The notes: generated by a model from the sequence alone, not told the origin. 64,000 bases of DNA from Achromobacter xylosoxidans (GCF_001457475.1 NZ_LN831029.1:5766001-5830000); one strand, 5' to 3'; positions 49,297-58,982 are shown, counted from the stretch's first letter. Made by a program: numbers and translations.

Positions 49297-49829
49297 CCCA
49301 AGACTCCTGTGCGCACGACCAGCGCCATGATCAGCAAGGCGTATCCGGCCGCGACGATATCGTCCCACATTACCCCGAAACCGCCCTTCAGGCGGGCATC
49401 GAAGAACTTGATGGGCGGCGGCTTGACGATGTCGAACGTGCGGAACAGCACGAACGCCAGCGCCTGCGACAACCAGCCGGCCGGCGTCAGCCACAGCACC
49501 AGCCAGAACGCCACCATCTCGTCCCACACCATTCCGACATGATCGGGTTGCTGGAGTTCGCGGCCGACACGGTCGCAGGCCCAGCAGCCATACAGGAAGG
49601 CCAGCGCCAGGAAGATGCCGATGGCCAGGTCGGACGCGGCCGGCGCGGCCGCGACCCAGATCAGCCAGGCCAGCAACGTGCCCCAGGTGCCCGAGGCGGG
49701 CCGGATCAGGCCGCTGCCCAGGCCGAAGGCGATCAGCCGGCCCGGATCGCGGCAGACCCAGGACAGCGAGGGATAGACGGCCCGCGAGCGTTCGCGCATG
49801 GAGGGAGAGCGGGGAGAGAAGGACGACAT
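49293..49829 (-). CDS. pgpA: Phosphatidylglycerophosphatase A
   Basis: 178 residues, membrane-bound. Hallmarks: RLIAFGLGSGLIRPASGTWG, HVGMVWDEMVAFWLVLW and FRTFDIVKPPPIKFFDARLK, then GFGVMWDDIVAAGYA. It removes phosphate from phosphatidylglycerophosphate. It overlaps pncC by 4 bp and lies downstream of thiL on the same strand. The first ten residues before MRERSRA may be non-native; an internal ATG exists there. Confidence 0.93.
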   Translation of the reverse strand: MSSFSPRSPSMRERSRAVYPSLSWVCRDPGRLIAFGLGSGLIRPASGTWGTLLAWLIWVAAAPAASDLAIGIFLALAFLYGCWACDRVGRELQQPDHVGMVWDEMVAFWLVLWLTPAGWLSQALAFVLFRTFDIVKPPPIKFFDARLKGGFGVMWDDIVAAGYALLIMALVVRTGVLG

Positions 49830-49949
49830 GGATGTGGGCCCGTCAATGGCAGGGAAAATGGCAACGGAAATGGCGGTCTTGTCGGGCGCTGCCCGTGGCA
49901 GCGATTGTGCCAGGGTTTGGCGGCGCGCCTGGCAAGGCAGGCGCCCCCC

Positions 49950-50915
49950 TCAAGCCGCGGGGAAATGGTCGAAGCCGGCGGGCAGCCGGGCCAGCGCTTG
50001 CCCGCCGGCATCCAGCACCGCCAGCCCCGGCCGGGCCGAAACGCTGCCCACCCGGGTCGCGCGCGCGCCCGCCGCCTGCGCGGCGGCCCGCACGGCGTCG
50101 CGGCGAGCGGCCGGCGCGGTAAAGCAAAGCTGGTAGACGTCGCCGCCGCCCAGCACGGCGCGGCGCGCCTGGTCGGCGGGCATGCCGGCCAGCGCGGCGG
50201 CCGCGGGCATGCGGTCTTCGTGCAGCACCGCGCCCACCCGGCTGGCCGTAAGGATATGGCCCAGGTCCTGCAGCAAACCGTCGGAAATATCGATGGCGGC
50301 GTGCGCGATGCCGCGCAACGCCAGCCCCAGCGCCACCTGCGGTTCGGGCCATTCCAGCGCGCCGCGGGTCGCGGCCAGCCGCGCCGCGTCGGCCGGGTAC
50401 TGCCCGTCGAGCAGGCGATAGGCCACATCGGCCGCGCCCAGTTCGCCGGACACCCAGATGTCGTCGTCCGCCCGCGCGCCATCGCGGCGCAACGCGGCGC
50501 CGGCCGGCACGGCGCCGAACACGGTCACGCTGATGGCCAGGTCATGGGCGCTGCGGGTGGTGTCGCCGCCGATCAACGGGCAGCCATGGGCCGCCGCCAG
50601 CGCATGGAACCCGTCGGCAAAGGCCGCCAGCCACGGCTCGTCCAGCCGCGGCAACGCCAGCCCCAGCACGCAACCGATGGGCCGCGCTCCCATGGCGGCC
50701 AGGTCCGACAGGTTCACCGCCAGGGCCTTGTGCCCCAGCGCCTTCGGATCGACATCGGGAAAGAAATGCCGGCCTTCCAGCAGCAGATCGGTGCTGGTGG
50801 CCACCTGTTCGCCGGGCGGCACCGGAAACAACGCGCAGTCATCGCCCACGCCCAACAACCCCGCCGGCGCGGCGCGCGTGAAATAGCGCGCGATCAGATC
50901 GAATTCGGACGCCAC
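49950..50915 (-). CDS. thiL: Thiamine-monophosphate kinase
   Basis: 321 residues from GTG 50915, with GGAG five bases upstream; the upstream in-frame sequence is not ThiL-like. Motifs: EFDLIARYF, LGVGDDCALF, STDLLLEGRHF, KALAVNLSDLAAMGARP, PLIGGDTTRSAHDLAISVTV and AIDISDGLLQDLGHI. It phosphorylates thiamine monophosphate to the diphosphate cofactor. Confidence 0.95.
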   Translation of the reverse strand: MASEFDLIARYFTRAAPAGLLGVGDDCALFPVPPGEQVATSTDLLLEGRHFFPDVDPKALGHKALAVNLSDLAAMGARPIGCVLGLALPRLDEPWLAAFADGFHALAAAHGCPLIGGDTTRSAHDLAISVTVFGAVPAGAALRRDGARADDDIWVSGELGAADVAYRLLDGQYPADAARLAATRGALEWPEPQVALGLALRGIAHAAIDISDGLLQDLGHILTASRVGAVLHEDRMPAAAALAGMPADQARRAVLGGGDVYQLCFTAPAARRDAVRAAAQAAGARATRVGSVSARPGLAVLDAGGQALARLPAGFDHFPAA

Positions 50916-51154
50916 GACAACTCCGCAGTCCGGCGCAATGCGCCGGTATTGACTCCCACACCGGAGCCACGCTCCAAGGGAAGGATCGCCCCAAAGAGAG
51001 GCCCGCACCAAAGGAACGGAAAGGTAGCTCCGAAAGAAAGGAGACCGATCCAAAAAAATGTGCCTCCCCAGACCCGGGCCGCGCGGATCCGGCTCCGCCG
51101 GTCCGCAGCGGCGCCCCCCTGGGGGGGAAGCGCGCAGCGCTCCGGGGGGGGTAT
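50916..51154. repeat. Intergenic region with GC-rich hairpin repeat between nusB and thiL
   Basis: 239 bases with no ORF. The end next to nusB contains GCGCCCCCCTGGGGGGGAAG followed by GCGCAGCGCTCCGGGGGGGG, a double hairpin with long C and G runs. Similar GC-rich dyads occur repeatedly between genes of this bacterial family and probably act as transcript ends for nusB. Its copy number here cannot be checked. Confidence 0.45.
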
Positions 51155-51646
51155 CTACTTCTTCATTTCGTGCGAGCGCACGTCCGCCGCGAGCTTGTCG
51201 AGCACACCATTGACGAACTTGAAGCCATCCGTGCCGCCGAACGACTTGGCCAGTTCCACGGCCTCGTTGATGGCGACCTTGTACGGCACTTCGACATGAT
51301 GGATCAGTTCGAAGCTGCCGATCAGCAGGATGCCGTGCTCGACCGGCGACAGCTCGGCCAGCGGGCGGTCGACGTAGGGCGTGAAACGCTCGCGCAGCGC
51401 GGGCGCTTCGCGCAGGACGCCATGCAGCAAGGTCTTGAACCACTGCGCGTCGGCCTCGGAGAATTCCTCGGTGTCGCGCAGGTGGGCATCGATCTCGCCG
51501 GCGTCCTGCGTGCCTTCGCCGCCGCGCAGCAGCCACGCGTACACGCCCTGCAGCGCGAATTCGCGCGCACGGCGGCGCGCGCTGCGGGCATTGGCGCGGG
51601 CTTGCGCCGCGCTATCAGCGCTGGTCGTCGTCTTCTTCGTCGTCAA
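51155..51646 (-). CDS. nusB: Transcription antitermination factor NusB
   Basis: 163 residues from TTG 51646. NusB core: [60 protein letters not shown] and [16 protein letters not shown]. It binds boxA RNA with S10 in rRNA antitermination. No ATG exists between the ribH stop and the conserved region. The TTG lies 8 bases after a GAGGA inside the ribH tail, so the gene starts within ribH with a 32-bp overlap. The N-terminus ([18 protein letters not shown]) is unconserved. Confidence 0.93.
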   Translation of the reverse strand: MTTKKTTTSADSAAQARANARSARRRAREFALQGVYAWLLRGGEGTQDAGEIDAHLRDTEEFSEADAQWFKTLLHGVLREAPALRERFTPYVDRPLAELSPVEHGILLIGSFELIHHVEVPYKVAINEAVELAKSFGGTDGFKFVNGVLDKLAADVRSHEMKK

Positions 51647-52145
51647 AATCTTCGTCCTCGTCTTCGTCGTCTTCGTCTTCTTCCTCGGGCTCCAGGGCCG
51701 CCACCAGGTTGGCCATTTCGACGGCCACCTGGGCGCAGTCGCGGCCCTTGCCGGCGGCGCGGGCCTGTGCCTGCTCGTCGGTGTCCACGGTCAGCACGCC
51801 GTTGGCGACCGGGATGCCGGTCTCGAGGGAGATGCGGGTGATGGCAGTGGCCATTTCATTGCTGACCACTTCAAAGTGATAGGTCTCGCCGCGGATGACC
51901 GCGCCCAGCGCGATGAGGGCGTCGAACTCGAAGGTCTCGGCCATGTGCGACAGGGCCACGCCCAGTTCCAGGGCGCCCGGCACGGTGGCGACCATCACGT
52001 CGCGCTCGTCCACGCCGAGTTCAGCCAGTTCCTTCAGGCACGCTTCGAGTTCGGCCTGGCCGATCTCTTCATTGAAACGGGCGCGAACGATGCCGATGTG
52101 CAGCCCTTCGCCGTTCAGGTCGGGGGTGAGGATGTAAGGGTTCAT
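51615..52145 (-). CDS. ribH: 6,7-dimethyl-8-ribityllumazine synthase with acidic tail
   Basis: 176 residues. Family motifs: [52 protein letters not shown] and [20 protein letters not shown]. It condenses the ribityl-pyrimidine and dihydroxybutanone phosphate to lumazine in riboflavin synthesis. The last 25 or so residues are almost all Asp and Glu, encoded by GAC/GAA repeats; ordinary RibH proteins of about 155 residues lack this. The tail DNA also encodes the nusB start. Confidence 0.97.
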   Translation of the reverse strand: MNPYILTPDLNGEGLHIGIVRARFNEEIGQAELEACLKELAELGVDERDVMVATVPGALELGVALSHMAETFEFDALIALGAVIRGETYHFEVVSNEMATAITRISLETGIPVANGVLTVDTDEQAQARAAGKGRDCAQVAVEMANLVAALEPEEEDEDDEDEDEDFDDEEDDDQR

Positions 52146-52155
52146 GTGTCGGCCT

Positions 52156-53331
52156 TCAGTGTGTTGCGGGAGAGTTCGGAGGGTCGCAATCGTAACCCGT
52201 AATGGTGAGCGAGAAGCCCGCCATGCTGGGCATCTTGCGCGGCCGGGCCAGCAGCTTCATCTGGCCCACGTTCAGGTCACGCAGAATCTGGGCGCCGATG
52301 CCGTAGGTGCGCAGGCCGAAACGGTCGGCGTTGGCGGGGTTGGCATTGGCCTTGGGGTCGTTCCAGCCGGCGATCTGGGCGAACAGGTGTTCGGTGGAGG
52401 ACTGGCAGTTCATCAGCACCAGCACGCCGGCCGGCGCCTGTGAAATGGCCTGCAGGGCCTGCGCCACGCCCCAGCTGTGCGGGCTGGCGCCGGTATCCAG
52501 CACGTCCAGCACCGAGGCCGGTTCATGCACGCGCACCAGGGTCTCGACCTCTGGCGCCACGGTACCATGCACCAGCGCCAGGTGGGCCGAGCCGGTGGCG
52601 GCGTCTTCGTAGGCCACGGCCTCGAAGGTGCCCCAGGCGGTCTGCATGCTGCGCTTGCCGACGCGCTTGACGATGGATTCGTGCTCGCTGCGGTATTGGA
52701 TCAGGTCGGCGATGGTGCCGATCTTCAGGTTGTGCTCGCGGGCGAACTCGACCAGGTCGGGCAGGCGCGCCATGGTGCCGTCCGGCTTGAGGATTTCGCA
52801 GATCACCGCGGCCGGGGTCAGGCCGGCCATGGCGGTCAGGTCACAGCCGGCCTCGGTGTGGCCGGCGCGCACCAGCACGCCGCCGGGCACGGCGCGCACC
52901 GGAAAGATATGGCCGGGCTGGACCAGGTCGGACGGTTTGGCGTCGCGCGCCACCGCCACCTGGATGGTGCGGGCGCGGTCGGCGGCCGAAATGCCGGTCT
53001 CGACGCCTTCGGCGGCCTCGATCGACTGGGTGAAATTGGTGCCGTATCGCGTGCCGTTGCGGGCCGCCATCAGCGGCAGGTCCAGCTGGCGGCAGCGTTC
53101 TTCGGTCAGGGTCAGGCACACCAGGCCGCGGCCGTGGGTCACCATGAAGTTGATGGCCTCGGGCGTGACGAATTCGGCGGCCATGACGAGGTCGCCTTCA
53201 TTTTCGCGGTCTTCTTCGTCAACCAGGATGACGATGCGGCCGGCGCGCAGCTCGGCGATGATCTCGGCGACCGAGGCAATATCGAAGGATTCCGGCTCGG
53301 AGCCGGGCAACGGGGACAACTGGACGGACAT
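52156..53331 (-). CDS. ribB: 3,4-dihydroxy-2-butanone 4-phosphate synthase with degenerate GTP cyclohydrolase II domain
   Basis: 391 residues from ATG 53331. Residues 20-210 are a complete Rib[67 protein letters not shown] and the catalytic Glu in AGCDL. The rest has a RibA-like layout, but the zinc Cys cluster (CxxGDxxxSxRCDC type) is absent: the region reads [18 protein letters not shown]. The GTP cyclohydrolase II activity is therefore predicted lost, as in other betaproteobacterial RibBX-type proteins. It lies 10 bp before ribH in the same operon. Confidence 0.93.
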   Translation of the reverse strand: MSVQLSPLPGSEPESFDIASVAEIIAELRAGRIVILVDEEDRENEGDLVMAAEFVTPEAINFMVTHGRGLVCLTLTEERCRQLDLPLMAARNGTRYGTNFTQSIEAAEGVETGISAADRARTIQVAVARDAKPSDLVQPGHIFPVRAVPGGVLVRAGHTEAGCDLTAMAGLTPAAVICEILKPDGTMARLPDLVEFAREHNLKIGTIADLIQYRSEHESIVKRVGKRSMQTAWGTFEAVAYEDAATGSAHLALVHGTVAPEVETLVRVHEPASVLDVLDTGASPHSWGVAQALQAISQAPAGVLVLMNCQSSTEHLFAQIAGWNDPKANANPANADRFGLRTYGIGAQILRDLNVGQMKLLARPRKMPSMAGFSLTITGYDCDPPNSPATH

Positions 53332-53478
53332 GGCGGGCACGCAAACCAGGCGGGAAAGCCCGGATTTTACCGCCCCCGGCGCCATATCCCCTACCGGGTC
53401 GCGCCGCCCCCGCCCAAACAGGGCCATCCGGTTAAACTTTCGGCCGGAGAACACCCCATAAAACCAAGGAAAAACGCC

Positions 53479-54285
53479 ATGCAAGCCCTTGCGGCCATGC
53501 CTTTGACCGTCGCGGCGGGGATCCGCGTCGTGCTCACCGACATCGACGACACCCTGACCACCGAAGGCCGGTTGCCCGCCGACGCCTACGCCGCCCTGGA
53601 ACGCCTGGAACAGGCCGGCATCCAGGTGGTGCCGATCACCGGCCGCCCGGCCGGCTGGTGCGACCACATCGCCCGCATGTGGCCGGTGCGCGCAGTGGTC
53701 GGCGAGAACGGCGCGTTCTATTACGCTTACGACCGCCAGGCGCGCCGCATGGTCACGCACTACTGGACCGACGCGGCTTCGCGCCAGGCCAGCCGCAAGC
53801 AGCTGGACGCGATCCGCGACCGGGTGCTGGCCGAGGTGCCCGGCGCCGCCGTGGCCAGCGACCAGGACTACCGCGTGGCCGACCTGGCCATCGACTTCTG
53901 CGAAGACGTGCCGCCCCTGCCCGAGGCCGATATCGGCCGCATCGTGCGCATCTTCGAAGACGCCGGCGCCCAGGCCAAGGTCAGCTCGATCCACGTCAAC
54001 GGCTGGTTCGGCGACTACGACAAGCTGACCATGACGCGCACCCTGTTCCAGCGCGAATTCGGCATCGACGTGGCCGGCGTGCTCGACAGCACGCTGTTCA
54101 TCGGCGACTCGCCCAACGACGAGCCCATGTTCGCCTACTTCCCGGTCTCGGTCGGCGTGGCCAACATCCAGTCGCAGTTGCACCGCCTGACGCACCGCCC
54201 CGCCTACGTGGCCGCGTTCCATGGCGGCGCCGGCTTCACCGAGATGGCCGACCGCCTGCTGGCCGCCCGCGCCGTCACCGCCTGA
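53479..54285 (+). CDS. HAD-superfamily (Cof/sucrose-phosphatase-like) hydrolase
   Basis: 268 residues from ATG 53479 (SD AAGGAAAA). Motif I VVLTDIDDTLTTEG has the nucleophile Asp-x-Asp, motif II is PITGRPAGW, a Lys appears in DYDKLTMTRTLF, and motif III/IV is LFIGDSPNDEPMF. The cap resembles the type IIB hydrolases (SPP/trehalose-phosphatase branch). It removes a phosphate from a sugar phosphate or related compound. It starts 10 bp before the IclR gene and close to a phosphonate-type importer, so an organophosphate role is plausible but unproven. Confidence 0.88.
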   Translation: MQALAAMPLTVAAGIRVVLTDIDDTLTTEGRLPADAYAALERLEQAGIQVVPITGRPAGWCDHIARMWPVRAVVGENGAFYYAYDRQARRMVTHYWTDAASRQASRKQLDAIRDRVLAEVPGAAVASDQDYRVADLAIDFCEDVPPLPEADIGRIVRIFEDAGAQAKVSSIHVNGWFGDYDKLTMTRTLFQREFGIDVAGVLDSTLFIGDSPNDEPMFAYFPVSVGVANIQSQLHRLTHRPAYVAAFHGGAGFTEMADRLLAARAVTA

Positions 54286-54295
54286 GGCACGCACC

Positions 54296-55111
54296 GTGGC
54301 CACCGCCAAACCTTCCGCCCCCGCCGCCAACGACGGCCGCCGCAGCATCCAGTCCATCGAGGTCGGCGTGCCGCTGCTGGCCGCGCTGGTCGACGCCGGC
54401 AAGCCGCTGACCCTGCGCGACCTGGCCGCCGGCGCCGGCATGACCTCGGCCAAGGCCCACCCCTACCTGGTCAGCTTCATCCGCGTCGGCCTGGTGCAGC
54501 AGGACAGCATCACCGGCCAGTACGAGCTGGGGCCGTTCGCGCTGCAGATGGGCCTGGTCAGCCTGCAACGGCTGGATCCGGTGCGCATCGCCATGCCCGA
54601 GATCGCCAAGCTGCAATCCGAGATCGGCCACACGCTGGGGATCGCGGTGCTGGGCTCGCACGGCCCCACCATGATCCACATGACCGAGGCCAGCTACCCG
54701 GTGCACGTGAACATGCGCAAGGGCACCGTGATGTCCATGCTGCACACCGCCACCGGCCTGGTGTTCGCGGCCTGGCTGCCGCCCAAGGTCAGCGAGCACT
54801 ACATCGCCCGCGAGGAAGGCGATACGGCGGTGATCTCCAGCGTGTCGCCGCCGCGCAAGGTCAGCCGCGCCAACATCGAGGCGCAACTGGCCGACATCCG
54901 CGTGCACGGCATGGCCCGCGCCCTGGGCAACCCGCTGCCGGGCGTGGACGCCCTGTCGGTGCCGGTCTTCGACAACACCGGCAACATCGTGCTGGCGCTG
55001 ACCAGCCTGGGCCCCACCGGCCTGTTCGACGTATCCTGGGACGGCGCCATCGCCCGTCCGCTGCTGGCCTGCGCGCACGAGATCTCGCGCAAGCTGGGCT
55101 ACCGCGCCTGA
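54296..55111 (+). CDS. IclR-family transcriptional regulator
   Basis: 271 residues from GTG 54296, preceded by TGAGG; upstream in-frame codons overlap the HAD gene. HTH: SIQSIEVGVPLLAALVDAGK followed by LTLRDLAAGAGMTSAKAHPY. The C-terminal effector domain has LGSHGPTMIHMTEASYPVHV and TATGLVFAAWLP. IclR proteins sense small acids. It sits directly upstream of the PhnDCEE importer and probably controls it through the inverted repeat at 55275-55305. Confidence 0.9.
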   Translation: MATAKPSAPAANDGRRSIQSIEVGVPLLAALVDAGKPLTLRDLAAGAGMTSAKAHPYLVSFIRVGLVQQDSITGQYELGPFALQMGLVSLQRLDPVRIAMPEIAKLQSEIGHTLGIAVLGSHGPTMIHMTEASYPVHVNMRKGTVMSMLHTATGLVFAAWLPPKVSEHYIAREEGDTAVISSVSPPRKVSRANIEAQLADIRVHGMARALGNPLPGVDALSVPVFDNTGNIVLALTSLGPTGLFDVSWDGAIARPLLACAHEISRKLGYRA

Positions 55112-55206
55112 CCTTCTCCCCTGTCGCCTGACCCGCAAGCCGCGCGACGGATCTCACGATCCGATCGCGTGGCCGCCGTGCCGTTCGCGCAAAAACGAAC
55201 TCAAAG

Positions 55207-55224
55207 CGAACAAAACGAACAAAA
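55207..55224. repeat. Tandem 9-bp repeat CGAACAAAA x2
   Basis: Two back-to-back copies of CGAACAAAA (55207-55215, 55216-55224), with related CGAA-A-rich units on both sides. It is a purine-rich A tract upstream of phnD that could be a promoter-bending or regulatory element. Confidence 0.5.
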
Positions 55225-55274
55225 CACGAAAAGAAACACAGGGACTTTCCCGAGTGTGCCTCCCGCGCTTGTAT

Positions 55275-55305
55275 GTTTGAATTCAGTTACCAGTCATATT
55301 CAAAC
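55275..55305. promoter_or_regulatory. Inverted repeat GTTTGAAT-N15-ATTCAAAC before phnD
   Basis: Eight-base arms (55275-55282 and 55298-55305), 20 bp before the phnD start. The arm spacing fits a dimeric regulator, most simply the adjacent IclR protein. It does not match a Pho box, which has 7-bp direct repeats spaced by 4. Confidence 0.6.
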
Positions 55306-55324
55306 CTATAACAGGAGACATACG

Positions 55325-56323
55325 ATGCGCGCCTTGCGTCTACTGCAAGCGGCCTCGCTGGCCGCGCTCGCGTTCGGGGCATCCGCCGCCCACGCCGCCG
55401 ACACCTGCTCGAACCGGGGCGACCTGGACCAGAACTACTGCGACGCCAACAAGGACCTGGTGGCCGACACGCCCACCGATCCGGCCAAGCTCAAGACGCC
55501 GTCGACCCTGGTGTTCACCTACACCCCGGTGGAAGACCCGGCGGTTTATGAAGACATCTTCAAGCCGTTCACCAAGCACCTGTCCGAATGCACCGGCAAG
55601 CGCGTGGTGTTCTACCAGGTGCAGAGCAACGCCGCCGAGATCGAGGCCATGCGCTCGGGCCGCCTGCACGTGGGCGGTTTCTCCACCGGCCCCACCGCCT
55701 TCGCCGTGAACATCGCCGGCGCGGTGCCGTTCGCCGTCAAGGGCTACGCCGATGGCTTCCAGGGCTACAACCTGATCGTCATCGTCAAGAAGGACAGCCC
55801 GTACCAGAAGCTCACCGACCTCAAGGGCAAGAAGCTGGCGCACACCGCACCGTCGTCGAACTCCGGCCACATGGCGCCCGTGGCGCTGTTTCCCAAGGAA
55901 GGCCTGACGCCCGACAAGGACTACAAGGTGGTGTTCTCGGGCAAGCACGACCAGTCCGTCATGGGCGTCAATTCCGGCGACTACGACGCCGCCGCCGTGG
56001 CGTCGGACGTGTTCAAGCGCATGGTCGAGCGCGGCCAGGTCAAGGAAGCCGACTTCCGCGTCATCTACAAGAGCGAGAAATTCCCGACCTCGTCGTTCGC
56101 CTACGCGCACGACCTGGAGCCGAAGTTCCGCGACCAGATGCTCAAGTGCTTCTACGACTACCGCTTCCCGGCCGAGATGTCCAAGGCCTTCGACGGCGCC
56201 GACCGCTTCTACCCGGTGACCTACCAGAAGGACTGGGCCATCGTGCGCCAGGTCGCCGAATCCGGAGGCGAAAGCTTCAACCGCGCCGCCTACGACCGCG
56301 AATCCGCCAAGAGCAAGAAGTAA
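55325..56323 (+). CDS. phnD: Phosphonate-type ABC importer, periplasmic binding protein
   Basis: 332 residues. A signal peptide ([19 protein letters not shown]) precedes the PhnD fold: [60 protein letters not shown] and [20 protein letters not shown]. The Ser/Thr run in [10 protein letters not shown] is where PhnD-like proteins bind the phosphonate or phosphite oxygen. An AGGAG SD precedes the start. The precise ligand (phosphonate, phosphite, phosphate ester) is not determined. Confidence 0.92.
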   Translation: MRALRLLQAASLAALAFGASAAHAADTCSNRGDLDQNYCDANKDLVADTPTDPAKLKTPSTLVFTYTPVEDPAVYEDIFKPFTKHLSECTGKRVVFYQVQSNAAEIEAMRSGRLHVGGFSTGPTAFAVNIAGAVPFAVKGYADGFQGYNLIVIVKKDSPYQKLTDLKGKKLAHTAPSSNSGHMAPVALFPKEGLTPDKDYKVVFSGKHDQSVMGVNSGDYDAAAVASDVFKRMVERGQVKEADFRVIYKSEKFPTSSFAYAHDLEPKFRDQMLKCFYDYRFPAEMSKAFDGADRFYPVTYQKDWAIVRQVAESGGESFNRAAYDRESAKSKK

Positions 56324-56328
56324 CCAGC

Positions 56329-57099
56329 ATGACGACGTCGCTACGCATTTCCGGCCTGGTCAAGGAATACCGGGCCGGCCGGCCGGTATTGAACGGCATC
56401 GACCTGCAGATCGCGGGACGCGGCCTGACGGCCATCATCGGCCCGTCAGGCACCGGCAAGAGCACGCTCCTGCGCTGCATCAACCGGCTGATCGAGCCGA
56501 CCCGCGGCGAGATCGTGCTCGAAGCCGGCGACGGCGCGGTCGACCTGGCCCGGGTGCGTGGCGCGTCGCTGCGGCGCGCGCGCCGGCGCATCGGCATGGT
56601 GTTCCAGGAATACAACCTGGTCGAACGCCTGACCGTGATGGAAAACCTGCTGACCGGACGGCTGGGCTACACCGGCGCCTTCAAGGCCTGGACCCGCCGC
56701 TTCGAGGCCGACGACATCGAGCACGCCTACCAGCTGCTCGATACCGTCGGCCTGGCGGGCTTCGCCGACCAGCGCGCCGACGCCCTGTCGGGCGGCCAGC
56801 GCCAGCGCGTGGGCATCGCCCGCGCGCTGATGCAGCGTCCGCAGTTGCTGCTGGCCGATGAGCCGACCTCGTCGCTCGACCCCAAGACCTCGGTCGAGAT
56901 CATGGAGCTGCTGGCGGCGCAGGGCGACGCTAGCGGCATCCCCGTCATCGTCAACATCCACGACGTCGAACTGGCGCGACGCTACGCCGGCCGCATCGTC
57001 GGCATGTCGGGCGGCCACGTGGTCTATGACGGCGACGGCCATGGCCTGGACGCCGCCATGCTCAAGACCATCTACGGAGGCGAGTCTTGGCTGGCGTAA
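56329..57099 (+). CDS. phnC: Phosphonate-type ABC importer ATPase
   Basis: 256 residues. Walker [15 protein letters not shown]-loop [15 protein letters not shown], signature [16 protein letters not shown], Walker [13 protein letters not shown] and His-switch [10 protein letters not shown]. PhnC family length and pattern ([21 protein letters not shown]). It starts 5 bp after the phnD stop. Confidence 0.95.
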   Translation: MTTSLRISGLVKEYRAGRPVLNGIDLQIAGRGLTAIIGPSGTGKSTLLRCINRLIEPTRGEIVLEAGDGAVDLARVRGASLRRARRRIGMVFQEYNLVERLTVMENLLTGRLGYTGAFKAWTRRFEADDIEHAYQLLDTVGLAGFADQRADALSGGQRQRVGIARALMQRPQLLLADEPTSSLDPKTSVEIMELLAAQGDASGIPVIVNIHDVELARRYAGRIVGMSGGHVVYDGDGHGLDAAMLKTIYGGESWLA

Positions 57100-57998
57100 T
57101 GACTCCTCGTCCGTCCCACCCGCGTCCCTTCGCGCTGTCCGGCCGCGCCAAGGCCGGCGTGCTGCTGCTGGTGCTGTACACAATCTACGCGGCCGCGCAG
57201 CTGGACTTCAGCTGGGCCCGCTTCGAAAGCGGCATGGGCCATGCGTCGACCTTCCTGGCGCGCATGTTCCCGCCCAATTTCGAGAAGCCCGCCACGCTGT
57301 GGAAGGGCATCGCCGAAAGCCTGGAGATCGCGGTGCTGGCCTCGGTGCTGGGCATCCTGTTCGCGCTGCCCGTGGGCCTCTTGGGCGCGCGCAACCTGAT
57401 GCCGGCCTGGGTCTCGTGGCCGGCCCGCTCGATCGTCGCGCTGTGCCGCGCGCTGCATCCGGTGATCGTCGCGATCCTGTTCGTCAAGGCCGTGGGCTTT
57501 GGCGCGCTGGCCGGCATCCTGGCGCTGACGGTGGCCTCGATCGGCTTCATCGGCAAGCTGTTCACCGAAGCCATCGAGGAAATCTCGCTCAAGCAGGTCG
57601 AGGCGGTGCGCGCCACCGGCGCCTCGTTCGCCAACGTGCTGGCCTTCGGCGTGCTGCCGCAGGTGTTCGCGCGCTTCATCGGCTTTGCCACCTACCAGTT
57701 CGACTCGAACCTGCGCAACTCCACCATGGTCGGCATCGTCGGCGCCGGCGGCGTGGGCGGCACGCTGTTCTCGGCCTTCCAGCGCTTTGACTACGACTTC
57801 GTCAGCGCCATCCTGCTGACGCTCATCGCCATCATCATGCTGGGCGAGATCCTGGCGGGCTTCGTGCGCGCCGTTTTCCTGGACAACCTGGGCTTTGACC
57901 GCATCCTGCAGGGCCGCTTCGCCGGCGCGCGCGGCATCGGTTCGAGCGCGTCGAAGGCGGCCTACCAGGCCGCGCGCAAGGCGGAGGCGGACCAATGA
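57087..57998 (+). CDS. phnE: Phosphonate-type ABC importer permease 1
   Basis: 303 residues from TTG 57087, chosen because GGAGG lies 6 bases upstream; ATG 57099 overlaps the phnC stop (TAATG) but is too far from that SD. The type I permease core is seen in [33 protein letters not shown], the EAA loop [20 protein letters not shown] and [18 protein letters not shown]. About six membrane helices. It overlaps phnC by 13 bp. Confidence 0.92.
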   Translation: MAGVMTPRPSHPRPFALSGRAKAGVLLLVLYTIYAAAQLDFSWARFESGMGHASTFLARMFPPNFEKPATLWKGIAESLEIAVLASVLGILFALPVGLLGARNLMPAWVSWPARSIVALCRALHPVIVAILFVKAVGFGALAGILALTVASIGFIGKLFTEAIEEISLKQVEAVRATGASFANVLAFGVLPQVFARFIGFATYQFDSNLRNSTMVGIVGAGGVGGTLFSAFQRFDYDFVSAILLTLIAIIMLGEILAGFVRAVFLDNLGFDRILQGRFAGARGIGSSASKAAYQAARKAEADQ

Positions 57999-58819
57999 AC
58001 ACGCACGCCCCCACCTTGCCCGCCAACCACGCGCCGCGCGTCTGGCACCGCTACAGCCTGGGCCAGCGGCTGCTGCGCTTCGCTCTCTACCTGCTGCTGG
58101 TCGCCGCCATCGTGCAGGCCATCCGAGGCGTCGAAGTGATTCCGGAGTTCCTGTACGACGCGCCCGAGCAGATGGCCGACCTGTTCCAGCGCATGTGGCC
58201 GGTGGACTGGGCCCACTATCGCGGCGGCGTGCACGAGGCGCTGATCGAGACCCTGCACATCGCCACGCTCGGCACCATCCTGTCGGTGATCATGGCGGTG
58301 CCGGTGGGCCTGCTGGCGGCCAACAACCTCACGCCCAGCAAGACCATCAACATGCTCGCGCGCCTGATCCTGGTGTCAAGCCGCTCGGTCAATTCGCTGG
58401 TGTGGGCGCTGCTGTTCATCGCCATCTTCGGCCCCGGCGCGCTGGCCGGCACGCTGGCCATCGCGTTCCGCTCCATCGGCTTCGTCGGCAAGCTGGTGGG
58501 CGAAGCCATCGAAGAAGCGCAGCGCGGCCCGATCGAGGCGGTCACCGCCACCGGCGCCAGCAAGGCATCGGTGATCTGGTACGCCTACTGGCCGCAGATC
58601 CGTCCGGCGTTCTGGTCCATCGTGCTGCTGCGCTGGGACATCAACGTGCGCGAATCGGCGGTGCTCGGCCTGGTCGGCGCCGGCGGCATCGGCATGGCGC
58701 TGGACACCGCCCTCAACCTGTTCCAGTGGGACCGCGTGGCGCTGGTGCTGGTCGCCATCTTCGTGGTGGTGGTGCTGGCCGAAATCCTCATCACCCAGGC
58801 GCGCAAACGCATTCTCTGA
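57995..58819 (+). CDS. phnE: Phosphonate-type ABC importer permease 2
   Basis: 274 residues, ATGA overlap with the previous permease. Core blocks: ALIETLHIATLGTILSVIMA, AVPVGLLAANNLTP, the EAA loop RGPIEAVTATGASKASVIWY and VLGLVGAGGIGMALDTALNL. It is clearly homologous to permease 1, so the importer probably uses a heterodimeric channel. It is the last gene of the operon, followed by a strong terminator. Confidence 0.93.
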   Translation: MNTHAPTLPANHAPRVWHRYSLGQRLLRFALYLLLVAAIVQAIRGVEVIPEFLYDAPEQMADLFQRMWPVDWAHYRGGVHEALIETLHIATLGTILSVIMAVPVGLLAANNLTPSKTINMLARLILVSSRSVNSLVWALLFIAIFGPGALAGTLAIAFRSIGFVGKLVGEAIEEAQRGPIEAVTATGASKASVIWYAYWPQIRPAFWSIVLLRWDINVRESAVLGLVGAGGIGMALDTALNLFQWDRVALVLVAIFVVVVLAEILITQARKRIL

Positions 58820-58855
58820 AGCATTGCGCGCGCACGCCAAGAACGTTCCTTTGCG

Positions 58856-58881
58856 CCGCCCGGCAACGGGCGGTTTTTTTT
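58856..58881 (+). terminator. Intrinsic terminator of the phn-type operon
   Basis: CCGCCCG-GCAA-CGGGCGG, a perfect 7-bp GC stem with tetraloop, is followed by eight T. It lies 37 bp after the last permease stop. Confidence 0.95.
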
Positions 58882-58982
58882 GCCCGCGTGGGAACGCCGC
58901 AAGGGCGCGGGCCAGAGGCGACGGGTAAAAGGCGACGGATGAGAGGCGGCCGGCAAGCCGCGACCCGCCCGCGCGGCAAGCG

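Noticed and set aside
53332..53478. Possible FMN riboswitch upstream of ribB
   Set aside because: The conserved RFN core sequences (such as GGGGCAGGGTG) are absent on the minus strand, so there is no support.
55275..55305. Pho box upstream of phnD
   Set aside because: The only repeats are an inverted GTTTGAAT/ATTCAAAC pair and CAGTTAC-CAGTCAT without the 4-bp spacer; this does not match the Pho-box direct repeat.
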